Shown here: positions 6,535-13,829 of the stretch, piece by piece
Numbering within the stretch: the stretch's first letter is position 1
Layout: each line of letters starts with the position of its first letter
Assembly: GCA_964519835.1 (NCBI GenBank)
Contig: CAZFLD010000078.1
Span: forward strand, 1 to 17,677
DNA: 17,677 nt
From: CAZFLD01 sp964519835
GTDB lineage: Bacteria > Spirochaetota > Spirochaetia > DSM-27196 > CAZFLD01
Direction: 5' to 3'
Notes under the pieces: model-generated
The model's database searches: none
What the model was told of the DNA's origin: nothing
The model's input: the letters and a program-made list of their open reading frames with translations, nothing else
Position numbers and translations under genes: made by a program

Positions 6535-8135
6535 GGCAATCGGACATAGCGACTGAGTAGAGCCGTCAGGTGATTTCTGGCCCACGACAGTTCCTCGGCG
6601 CCCGCGCGAAGCGCGGTATTGTTCTTTGCCCGTACGGCAAGGTGGGGTATACAGGCCAGATAGGCGTTGGCCGTTGCCTCAGGTGCCGAGTGCAAAAAGG
6701 CACGGACGGGGTCGGCCGGTTCTGCCGCATTGGTTAGTGAGGCCAGCACCTTTTGCAAGCCGTCCCTGAGGGAACGCCGGTTTACGGTCGGCGTCTCCTC
6801 GAGGGCCGTGATGTTACCTGCTATGAGTGCCTCGGCGGAGGCGCGGTACTTCTCGAGAAGCTCGGATTGGTAGATCAGCGGTTCGGACTGAAGAGGTGTC
6901 CCGCGCAAAAAGACCATTTCGGTGGCCTGTGCCTCCACGGGCAGGGTCCGGTGAGCTCGCGCCAGAAACCAGTCGTAGACGTAGGAACCACGAGCGTAGG
7001 GCTTTCCCTGTGGGTACGAGAAATCGGCCCCGACCAGTTGTATATGGTGCGCACCGGCAAGCCGGGCCACGGCAATTGCGCCGTGTGTGACTGAGGGGCC
7101 GAGAGAAACCGGGAGTTGCGAGCTTGGCAGGCTTGCGAGGCGCTCGGCGGCGGTGACAAGAGGGTGGCCGTCGTGAAGAAGCGACGAGTGGAGGTGGTTT
7201 ATGAGGGTGGGCGCAGCGGTAACCGAGGCCGCAAGCGGCAGATCCTCGCCGCCGCGCTTGAGATGGTAGGCCCCCAGGGGCTTTGGGTCCACGCTGACTA
7301 CGAGTGCCGGATTGCGGCCGGCGGCCAGCAGTGCAGGGAGGGCCGTGTCGGTTGCAATAAGCTGTTTGCCGGTCCCGTCTGTTTCCGCAAGCCAGGTCTC
7401 CAAAGAGGGGCCGGCGGCGGCGATCACGGCGGCGCTCCCAAAAAGTGCGCGCAGGTCCAAACCCCTGTGTGCGCCGCCCGGGGACGCACGGCCGCCGGAC
7501 GTTCCGCACACGGCGTTTCTGGCGATGTTGCGGACCCAAATATCCGCGAGGTCTGCGTGGGTATAAAGCTCATCTCGGGAAGCTTCCGCTACGAATTCTA
7601 ACGCGGCCTCGGCCGCCGCCCGTAGTCTTGTGGGTTGCGCGTTCTCGCCCGGCCAGGTCATCTTTGCAGGTGGTCCGTCCAGCGAGGGAACGTGATCATC
7701 TTGAATGGTCTTTATGAGGGTCTCCGCCGGTGCACTGGGGTCCACCAGGCAAACTCGTACGAGGGGATTCCGTAGAAGTTGACTTACGTCGCGGCGACGG
7801 AGCAGGTGTCTTAAGGTGTCGGACTCGGGCTCCAACACCAAAACGCGGAGGCGTGGGAATTGTCGAACAATCGCCTCGACGTGGTAGGCGCCACCCAATC
7901 CGAGGATTACAACATAACCCACCTCCGGTGCGGCCTTTGCTACCCGCATGGCCTCGCGCAAGGGGCCGTACCGGGAGTGAAGATGCACCGTCCCGCGTTC
8001 GGATCGGATTACCGGTATCGGCAAACCGTCACGGGACTCCGTGTAAGCGACCATGGATCCCGTCGGCGAAATCGCAGCTTGGTTACGCAACTCCGGTTCC
8101 GTGATGGCTCGAAGGTTTTGCTCAAGCACGCGCAT
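6531..8135 (-). CDS. MAF/DUF115 family protein, copy 1 (motility-associated glycosyltransferase-like)
   Basis: A 534-aa protein of the MAF_flag10/DUF115 family, which includes the Campylobacter motility accessory factors that attach nonulosonic acids to flagellin, and MptE-like enzymes. An N-terminal part has LHSRYGPLREA (51-61) and a Rossmann-like VVILGLGGAYHVEAI (75-89). The central MAF domain shows IAAAGPSLETW (238-248), a TDTALPALLAAGRNPALVVSVD stretch (262-283) with Asp283, and GADFSYPQGKPYARG (369-383). All of these match the family's nucleotide-sugar site pattern. A helical C-terminal region follows. ATG at 8135 overlaps the end of the upstream paralogue by 14 bases and has a GGTGG-type ribosome site. 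It is the last gene of a four-gene minus-strand operon. In spirochaetes a role in flagellin modification is plausible but unproven. Of the two copies this one keeps the motifs better. Confidence 0.82.
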   Translation of the reverse strand: MRVLEQNLRAITEPELRNQAAISPTGSMVAYTESRDGLPIPVIRSERGTVHLHSRYGPLREAMRVAKAAPEVGYVVILGLGGAYHVEAIVRQFPRLRVLVLEPESDTLRHLLRRRDVSQLLRNPLVRVCLVDPSAPAETLIKTIQDDHVPSLDGPPAKMTWPGENAQPTRLRAAAEAALEFVAEASRDELYTHADLADIWVRNIARNAVCGTSGGRASPGGAHRGLDLRALFGSAAVIAAAGPSLETWLAETDGTGKQLIATDTALPALLAAGRNPALVVSVDPKPLGAYHLKRGGEDLPLAASVTAAPTLINHLHSSLLHDGHPLVTAAERLASLPSSQLPVSLGPSVTHGAIAVARLAGAHHIQLVGADFSYPQGKPYARGSYVYDWFLARAHRTLPVEAQATEMVFLRGTPLQSEPLIYQSELLEKYRASAEALIAGNITALEETPTVNRRSLRDGLQKVLASLTNAAEPADPVRAFLHSAPEATANAYLACIPHLAVRAKNNTALRAGAEELSWARNHLTALLSRYVRLP

Positions 8136-9702
8136 AGTCCACCAGCCGGCGGAGAATGCGCGAAACGCCCTCTCTCAAATGCCCCACATCGCCTGATCCG
8201 GTTTTGACCCGGCGGGCGTTTGCGAAATCTACCAGATCGCAGAGCGGTCCCAGGAGCGGGTGCACAATAAAGTCGTCCGTTGACCTGCACCGTTGCCATT
8301 CGTGATCGAGCTCGTCGATGCGCCGTCGTAGATTGGTACGAGTTTGTTCCGTTCGGTCCACGGTGCGGTCGAGGACCGAGGCGGTCTTGGGTCCCCGAGA
8401 ACAGACTTGTATCATCTCGTGCACATCGGCAGTAGGCATTCCGATCGCGACAAGAGAGGGCCTGACGCGAAAAAAGCGTGGGAAGAGACTAGTGTTGCGC
8501 GCAAACCAATCCGCATAATAGGCGAGTGCGGCGGATTGCCGCAACGACTCGCCCACAAACGTGTGGTCGGAGACCCGCAAAAATCGGTTGGTTTCCACGG
8601 GCTCCAGACGCCATGATCGTGGCTCGAGGTACCGATCAAACGCGTGTGGACGGGCATGGTCGAGCAGATCCAAGGCTGCGAAATCGAAGCCAAGGCAATA
8701 GTGTGGGCCTGTTGCAAGAAACTGAGCAATTCGGCATGCCGTAGCGGAGACCGTTGCGGCCTCGGGGAAAGGCGTGGCGCAGCTAGTTTCGCCCGCCAAC
8801 CCAAGAATGCGCTCTTCCGCGGCCCCAAAACTGATCGGAACAATCAGGCCTCGTGTGCCGGCCGCCGTAAAGGGCATTAGTACCGGTCGATTCTCCACCA
8901 GGGAAGGTGGTGGGGCGCGATGCAGGTGGAGGCGGGCGTAGTAGCCCGCGTCGATGTGGACCACGACGTCCGGAGAGACGCGCGCGTGGGCGAGGTAGGG
9001 GAGTGCGGACGCCGTTGCCACCACCAGCGCTCCTTTGGATGCCCGGTGGACGGCCTCCTCCAGGCCCTCCAAACTCGGTCCGGACGCGACAACCAGAGTG
9101 GGGCTTTCGAGCGGCGTTGCAGCTACAAGAGAGCGTATGTGGTTGGAAAACACGTTCCGGACCGCGTTGCGGAGTCGTCTCTGAGAGAAAAACGCCGCCG
9201 TGACAAGGTCGCGGCGTAGCTCTTCAATTGTTGACAGGAGCGTCTTTTCCAGCGAAGAAACAAGGGGACCCGCCTGTGTTGCACGAAGTGCTTTTGCGAC
9301 GGGGGGCCACATCACGACGCCCACGGCGGGAATGTCCTGCGGGCGTATCTGCCGACGAAGGAAGTCTTGCAAGTCAACGCCGGACCCCGGACACCATGCC
9401 GCGTCGCCACGGTCGATTGCATGATCAAAGGTGGCGGCGTGAAGGAAAACGGATACAATACGACGGTCTCTTTTTGGCTCTAACTCTCGAACCGCAGGGG
9501 CGATGTAGCCGAGTCCGGGGCCGAAGAGAATCAGCGTTTCCACCGGCGTTGAGACGTGTGCCGCGGCGTGGCGGGCGGCCTCCCGTGACGGATCGACGTG
9601 GGAGTGCAAGTAGACTCCGGCCAAGCGTGCCGTCATTTCGCCGTTTCGTGCCGGTATCAGTTCCAGGGGTTGTGAGGCTTGCCGGTCGCCCGAGGCGGTC
9701 AT
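8122..9702 (-). CDS. MAF/DUF115 family protein, copy 2 (divergent paralogue)
   Basis: A 526-aa paralogue of the next gene downstream, with the same layout. LHSHVDPSREAARHA (32-46) aligns with the LHSRYGPLREA block, LILFGPGLGYIAPAV (57-71) with the Rossmann-like loop, and VVASGPSLEGL (204-214) with the GPSLE motif. A VSPDVVVHID segment (242-251) places Asp251 at the conserved acidic position. The third block differs: CLGFDFAALDLL stands where the copy-1 protein has GADFSYPQGKPYA, so donor or acceptor binding may be altered. I chose ATG at 9702, four bases after the stop of the GAF-like gene. TTG at 9726 would add eight residues and overlap that gene. No strong ribosome site is seen, so translational coupling is likely. 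Catalytic competence is less certain than for copy 1. Confidence 0.76.
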   Translation of the reverse strand: MTASGDRQASQPLELIPARNGEMTARLAGVYLHSHVDPSREAARHAAAHVSTPVETLILFGPGLGYIAPAVRELEPKRDRRIVSVFLHAATFDHAIDRGDAAWCPGSGVDLQDFLRRQIRPQDIPAVGVVMWPPVAKALRATQAGPLVSSLEKTLLSTIEELRRDLVTAAFFSQRRLRNAVRNVFSNHIRSLVAATPLESPTLVVASGPSLEGLEEAVHRASKGALVVATASALPYLAHARVSPDVVVHIDAGYYARLHLHRAPPPSLVENRPVLMPFTAAGTRGLIVPISFGAAEERILGLAGETSCATPFPEAATVSATACRIAQFLATGPHYCLGFDFAALDLLDHARPHAFDRYLEPRSWRLEPVETNRFLRVSDHTFVGESLRQSAALAYYADWFARNTSLFPRFFRVRPSLVAIGMPTADVHEMIQVCSRGPKTASVLDRTVDRTEQTRTNLRRRIDELDHEWQRCRSTDDFIVHPLLGPLCDLVDFANARRVKTGSGDVGHLREGVSRILRRLVDYARA

Positions 9703-9706
9703 GCGA

Positions 9707-10798
9707 TTATTCGGCTTCTGCCCCAAAAAAACCGGTGATGTCGTCGCTGTCGTCCTCGTTGCCTTGGTTCACGGACAACATTCGGATCGAACAATTCGGA
9801 GCCGCGTCACCGAACACGGCCTTGAGCGAGAACCTCAAGTGCTGTTGTAATAAGCCGACGTCGGGTACCGCCGAGTAGAACGGGTGGTCGGGGCGGGCTT
9901 TTGACTTGTGGGGCAGGGAGATACAATAGACCGTTCCTGTGGGATCCACCGCGACGTCCCCGAGACCCGAAAGAATCACCGCAAGGGCACGCTCCGCGTC
10001 TCTGGCCAGATGTTCCTTGTCTGAGCCCGTCGGAAGGTCCTGATGAAGCGCGGACAGGTCGATAGCGGCGGCAATCAAGTCAAATGCGCGGCCTCCGGCA
10101 TCGAGTTCGTAGCTTCGGCGTCTGAGCTCATAAGAACGATGAACAATCGGCAGTCGTACGGTCGCAAATCGCCGGTCACGCCCGTTGTGGATCAGCTCGC
10201 CGGCGGCATTCGAGAAGCCGGAGATTATAAGACTAGTGATGGACCGAGACGCCGCCACAAAGGGACTGCGCTGAACCAAAAGGATTGCAACAATCTCTCC
10301 TTCGGCAAGCAACGGTCCGAGTACCAGGTGCTCGCGTGGCCCGGCGTCACGAACGGAGAAAAACGCCGTCATGTCGGCCCAATTCCCCGGTTCGAGGATC
10401 ACCGGCTGCATGGCGGAGGCGGTAAACATGTCCACCACACGCTCCTCCGCGACGCGCAATCGGCGCTGAGTTGTGTGGTCGTAGCCTTCTTGAATCCACG
10501 GTGAAAAGCGACCGGAGTCAAACTCTCGGAGCAAAAGCGCGCCGCGGTCGATGGCCAAGATAGACCGTACCAAATCAAAAAAGGTCAGGGGGGCAAAGGG
10601 ATTCTCCGGAATACGACGCAGACCTTCCTTGATGCGCGCAAGGGTCAGATGCGGGGGTACCGGAAATGCGCGAACAACGTCATCGCTGTGTTTGACAGCG
10701 ACACCGTCTTGGCTGCCACGCAAGACAAGGGCGCGCTTGAGCAGGCTGAGTGTTGATTGCGGAGTAGATCGGATATCGTTACCCGCGACGCCGCTCAC
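9707..10798 (-). CDS. GAF-like domain protein of unknown function
   Basis: A 363-aa soluble protein without signal peptide or membrane helix. The middle (about 71-205) has a GAF-like alternation: ILAIDRGALLLREF near 80-93, a helix ending in VVDMFTASAMQPVIL (121-135), then the paired strands HLVLGPLLAEGEIVAILLVQR (157-177). This is the usual order in GAF domains that bind small ligands or act as dimer scaffolds. The C-terminal third (230-340) is a second unrecognised domain. The tail is acidic (NQGNEDDSDD), echoing the upstream gene. The GTG start at 10798 is backed by GAGAGG six bases upstream and lies 11 bases after the acidic gene's stop. It sits second in the operon, before the MAF pair. 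It may be a regulator or adaptor; the GAF assignment is from pattern only. Confidence 0.6.
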   Translation of the reverse strand: MSGVAGNDIRSTPQSTLSLLKRALVLRGSQDGVAVKHSDDVVRAFPVPPHLTLARIKEGLRRIPENPFAPLTFFDLVRSILAIDRGALLLREFDSGRFSPWIQEGYDHTTQRRLRVAEERVVDMFTASAMQPVILEPGNWADMTAFFSVRDAGPREHLVLGPLLAEGEIVAILLVQRSPFVAASRSITSLIISGFSNAAGELIHNGRDRRFATVRLPIVHRSYELRRRSYELDAGGRAFDLIAAAIDLSALHQDLPTGSDKEHLARDAERALAVILSGLGDVAVDPTGTVYCISLPHKSKARPDHPFYSAVPDVGLLQQHLRFSLKAVFGDAAPNCSIRMLSVNQGNEDDSDDITGFFGAEAE

Positions 10799-10809
10799 AA
10801 AGGGCCTCT

Positions 10810-13104
10810 CTACTCCAACCCAAGTTCTTCAAAGAGACGCTTGTAGACCTCAAAGTGCTCCGACTTTGCAAATTCCTCGATTTTGTCTTCCGGAAGTGCT
10901 TCGAGGAGCTGGTCCATATAGGCGAGTACGGACCTAATTTCGGAGCGGAGTGTGCCGGAGAGAGGCTCTTCCTCGACACCGGTGGTCTCCGGCGACTGCG
11001 GTTCAAGGGGGGGGGGCGACTCGGGCGGTTCATCCGCTATGGGCTCCTTTAAGTCGCCCTCCGGGTACAAGACAATCTCGTCGTCCTCGGGGGGCGTATC
11101 CTCAACTTCCGCGATGTCGAAGTCTTCCTGCTCCTCGAGTGATTCTTCCTCTGATTCTTCTTCTTCCTTGGCTTGATCTTTGAGCTCATCGATGTCCGCG
11201 AGCTCGCTGTCGACGTCCAGATCAGCCAGGGCGCTAAGCTCGTCCTCAGGTTCGTCCGCCGGAAGGTCAAAGCCGTTTGAGTCTGCTTGCTCACTGTTTA
11301 GTTGATCGAAGGTGATCTCTTCGATCGGCGGCTCTTCGTCGGTGTCCTGCGCCTCTTCGAGCACAGGTGCCTCTTTCGTGACCGGTTCTTCCGGCTCAGC
11401 GGTAGCTCCTGTGTCGACAAGGTCCGAATCGTCAACTCTGGTGGGCTCTCCCACCTCTTCGGTAAACTCGGCGGTGTTTAGGATGTTGTCGAGCTCATCG
11501 CCGGTCAAAGCGATGGTTTCGTCTTCGTCGTCTTCAAAAAAGCCGGTGCCGGCGCCCGCTTCGTCGGAGTCTGCTTCATCACCCGATTCGAAGTTAAAGC
11601 CTTCCAGACCCAATGCGTTTTCTACTGACCCGGTGGCCGGGACCGTTTCCGGCGGCTCGCCATGACTCTGGTGGCGCCCCTCTCGAATGCCGGAAAGCTC
11701 TTGCTTCAGGTCGAAGAGCTCTTGTTTGATCTGTGATAGGTCGGACTCGATGGTTTGGAGCAGGCGCACCGACTCCGACGTATCGCTTTGAGACGGCTCG
11801 GTTGGTTCCTCCACGAGGAGGTCGTCGACCGCGTGGTCCTCGTTTTCGTCTTCCTCTTCGAGCGTAAAACCATGGGTGGGCGGCGCCTCTCCGTGGCGCG
11901 TTTCCTGCAAGGGGTTCTCCTCGATCTCGCCCAACTCGTCCAGCTTGTCGTCGGTATCTTCGTCGACGTCGAACACAGGCAACTCTTCGTCGCCAAAGTC
12001 GGGCTCGTCCCACGCCTGGTCATCGGACTCTTCTGGAACTGTCGCCGCCTCGGTGGGCTCCTCTATGGCAGGGGCCTCGTCGTCTGTATCGTCTTCGTCA
12101 ATGCTCTCAAGCTCCAACTCAGGCAAATCCTCATCGCCTTCATCGGAATCGAGATCTTCGAGGTCGATGGAATCAAGCTCGTCGTCCGCCAGACTCAGCT
12201 CTTCCTCTTCACCCGCCTCTTCCTCGACTTGTAGCGCGGCGTTGATTTCCTCTTCGGTGACGGAGTCCAGATCGAGGGACGGCACGTCCCGGGGGTCTTC
12301 TTGAGACGCTATCTCGAGGTCGAGGTCGTCTTCGTCGGGTGTTTGTTGCTTGTCAGCTTCCGCCCCGTCGGATTTGGCTTGGGCAGCCGGTTTTGAATGC
12401 GTATCCGTTTCTGTCGGCTCTAATTCCGGTACCTCGGACTCATCAAAATCGTCGATGTCGAGGTCGAGTTCTTCAACGTCGTCGAAGTCTCCAAAGTCCT
12501 CGCCCGACGGAAGATCCTCGGCATTGTCACTCTCATCCTCGGCAGAGGCTTCCTCAGCCTTGCCCTCGTCGTCGAAACCGCCAAGACCGTCGTCTTCCAA
12601 GTCCAGGTCCAAATCACCGATGTCGTCGGATCCTACCGCAAAGCTCTCTTCTAGATCGTCGGCGTCGTCCAACGATGGGCCGGCGGCGCTACTGGAATCC
12701 TCTTCCATCACATCTTCCATCAGCTCAGGCTCTTCTGCTCTAGTCTCTTCCGTAAAGTCCTCGTCGAACGAAAAATCGTCCTCGTCGGTCAGTTCGTCGA
12801 GGCTCAAGTCATCGATATCCGCGTCAAAATCGTCTATGGACTCGGTTTCCGGTGACTCGGTTTCGTCCGAGGAGCTGTCGTCGGAATCCAATGCTTCCTC
12901 CAAGGGGTCGAGGAGTGCTTCCTCTTCCGGTGTGAGATCCTCGTCTGTCCCGGCGTCCGATTCATCTGAGTCGGCGCCTTGCATCGGTTCGATGTCGCTC
13001 ATTGCAAACTGCTCGTCCCCATCATCCATGTCCGTTGGTCCAACCTTTACCCAGACACCATACTGCTCGAGGTCATCGAGATTCGTCACGTTGTTATCTG
13101 GCAT
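10810..13104 (-). CDS. Large, very acidic low-complexity protein with conserved-looking ends
   Basis: A 764-aa protein dominated by Asp, Glu and Ser; in an 85-residue stretch near the N-terminus I count 39 Asp/Glu. Two parts are not low complexity. One is an N-terminal segment LEQYGVWVKVGPTD (12-25). The other is a C-terminal ~50 residues (715-764) with EIRSVLAYMDQLLEALP and YKRLFEELGLE, predicted helical. A short heptad-like stretch (about 444-476, IESDLSQIKQELFDLKQEL) could be a coiled coil. These ends look like those of treponemal hypothetical proteins, from memory only. There is no signal peptide, so it should be a cytoplasmic, largely disordered tether or scaffold. ATG at 13104 has an excellent AGGAGA ribosome site six bases upstream, and the gene heads the operon with the GAF and MAF genes. 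A C10 run (11016-11007) precedes the C-terminal domain. Its function is unknown. Confidence 0.82.
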   Translation of the reverse strand: MPDNNVTNLDDLEQYGVWVKVGPTDMDDGDEQFAMSDIEPMQGADSDESDAGTDEDLTPEEEALLDPLEEALDSDDSSSDETESPETESIDDFDADIDDLSLDELTDEDDFSFDEDFTEETRAEEPELMEDVMEEDSSSAAGPSLDDADDLEESFAVGSDDIGDLDLDLEDDGLGGFDDEGKAEEASAEDESDNAEDLPSGEDFGDFDDVEELDLDIDDFDESEVPELEPTETDTHSKPAAQAKSDGAEADKQQTPDEDDLDLEIASQEDPRDVPSLDLDSVTEEEINAALQVEEEAGEEEELSLADDELDSIDLEDLDSDEGDEDLPELELESIDEDDTDDEAPAIEEPTEAATVPEESDDQAWDEPDFGDEELPVFDVDEDTDDKLDELGEIEENPLQETRHGEAPPTHGFTLEEEDENEDHAVDDLLVEEPTEPSQSDTSESVRLLQTIESDLSQIKQELFDLKQELSGIREGRHQSHGEPPETVPATGSVENALGLEGFNFESGDEADSDEAGAGTGFFEDDEDETIALTGDELDNILNTAEFTEEVGEPTRVDDSDLVDTGATAEPEEPVTKEAPVLEEAQDTDEEPPIEEITFDQLNSEQADSNGFDLPADEPEDELSALADLDVDSELADIDELKDQAKEEEESEEESLEEQEDFDIAEVEDTPPEDDEIVLYPEGDLKEPIADEPPESPPPLEPQSPETTGVEEEPLSGTLRSEIRSVLAYMDQLLEALPEDKIEEFAKSEHFEVYKRLFEELGLE
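11007..11016 (-). repeat. C10 homopolymer inside the acidic-protein gene
   Basis: Ten consecutive G on the plus strand, ten C on the coding strand, encode the Pro-Pro-Pro run of ESPPPLEP just before the conserved-looking C-terminal domain. Such tracts are prone to slippage. Loss of one C moves into a frame open to 10779, giving a basic tail. Gain of one C places a TGA directly after the tract (bases 11005-11003). Confidence 0.85.
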
Positions 13105-13123
13105 CGATGTTCTCCTGGGCGAA

Positions 13124-13147
13124 CGCCGCGGAGAATATCTCTCGGCG
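13124..13147 (-). promoter_or_regulatory. Hairpin in the 5' leader of the acidic-protein operon
   Basis: CGCCG (13124-13128) and CGGCG (13143-13147) flank an inner GAGA-ATA-TCTC stem-loop (13131-13141). On the minus-strand transcript this hairpin would sit directly 5' of the AGGAGA ribosome site (13116-13111) with about seven bases between. It could affect translation or RNA stability. No riboswitch family is recognised. Confidence 0.35.
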
Positions 13148-13228
13148 CCGACGTCGTTTGCGTTGCGTTGCCCCCAAGACCTTCACGCGGGACTTCTACT
13201 TGTTGTATCGACCATCTTTTCAGACGGT

Positions 13229-13257
13229 TTGACTCCTAATTTTACCGTAGAGATGAT
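13229..13257 (+). promoter_or_regulatory. Candidate promoter of the FtsB-like gene
   Basis: TTGACT (13229-13234) and GATGAT (13252-13257) are spaced by 17 bases on the plus strand. Transcription would start near 13264, downstream of the ATG at 13260, which favours the later start at 13350. It interleaves with the minus-strand promoter, so the two should compete for polymerase. Confidence 0.4.
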
Positions 13258-13266
13258 CAATGTCAA
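13239..13266 (-). promoter_or_regulatory. Sigma70-like promoter of the acidic/GAF/MAF operon
   Basis: On the minus strand the -35 is a perfect TTGACA (13266-13261) and the -10 is TAAAAT (13244-13239), with a 16-base spacer. Expected transcription start is near 13232, leaving a leader of about 128 bases before ATG at 13104. It is the strongest promoter I see in the window and the only one found for the four-gene operon. Confidence 0.65.
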
Positions 13267-13349
13267 CAAGACCGAAGTTTTGTGTAATACGGCGCTACCC
13301 GCAAACGAAACCGTCAAGGAAGCAGAAATCCACGCCGCTATTAAGGTGT

Positions 13350-13829
13350 ATGAAGGTGCTCTGGGCGGTGCTGACCGCAGTAGCGGTCTATCTATTGCTT
13401 TCCGCCGTGTATGGAGATCGCGGCGAGCCGGCGATCAGAAACATAGAGGTCTTTCGAGACCGTTTGGAACAAAACGTAGACGACCTGCGCGCGCGCAACC
13501 GGGTGCTGGAAACGAGGGTGCAACTGCTTCGAGTGGATGCCTCGGCCGTCATGGTGGAGGCACAAAAACTGGGTCTGACCCTGCCCGGACAGGAGCTTGT
13601 GAGGATTGAGCCGGAGCCGGGCATTCGAGGTCTTGGGCGGAATTGGAGGCCCGGCGGTGTGTTGACCCGGCCCGAACAAAAGGCCTTTGTGAACAAAAAT
13701 GCATTGCGTGGCATTGCCGGGGCCTCGGGCCTTGTCTGCTACGTCGTGCTCTTTTTGCTATCTCTCAGGCAAAGACGGGGTGTAACCGCACGTCGGATTG
13801 CCGAAGAGGATATACCCAAGGCGAGTTAG
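13350..13829 (+). CDS. FtsB/DivIC-like septum formation initiator protein
   Basis: A 159-aa protein with an N-terminal helix (3-20), a heptad-rich segment (about 30-70, FRDRLEQNVDDLRARNRVLE), and then VMVEAQKLGLTLPGQELVRI (68-87). The last block matches the FtsB/DivIC ending in which A-R-x-x-L-G-x-x-x-P-G-E-x-V follows the coiled coil. These proteins bridge the divisome across the inner membrane. A second hydrophobic helix (121-139) after a Gly/Arg-rich linker is unusual, since FtsB normally has only one. The frame is open from ATG 13260, adding 30 basic residues. I prefer ATG 13350 because it gives a standard N-terminus and the candidate promoter would start transcription after 13260. Its AAGGTG site is, however, very close to the ATG. 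The stop abuts the stop of the convergent gene without a gap. Confidence 0.66.
   Translation: MKVLWAVLTAVAVYLLLSAVYGDRGEPAIRNIEVFRDRLEQNVDDLRARNRVLETRVQLLRVDASAVMVEAQKLGLTLPGQELVRIEPEPGIRGLGRNWRPGGVLTRPEQKAFVNKNALRGIAGASGLVCYVVLFLLSLRQRRGVTARRIAEEDIPKAS

Noticed and set aside
6814..7539. Alternative minus-strand frame of 241 codons inside MAF copy 1
   Set aside because: Pro/Arg-rich shifted frame; the MAF motifs are in the other frame.
9703..9726. TTG start at 9726 for MAF copy 2
   Set aside because: It would overlap the GAF-like gene by 20 bases with no ribosome site. ATG 9702 sits four bases after that gene's stop.
13260..13349. ATG 13260 as start of the FtsB-like gene
   Set aside because: It adds 30 residues of basic, non-family sequence ahead of the usual membrane helix, and the candidate promoter would start transcription downstream of it. 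It is not fully excluded.
12350..13609. Long plus-strand frame (419 codons), extremely Ser-rich
   Set aside because: It is the antisense shadow of the Asp/Glu-rich coding strand: GAC, GAA and GAT codons read as Ser-type codons on the other strand. It also runs through the promoter region and out of frame into the FtsB-like gene.
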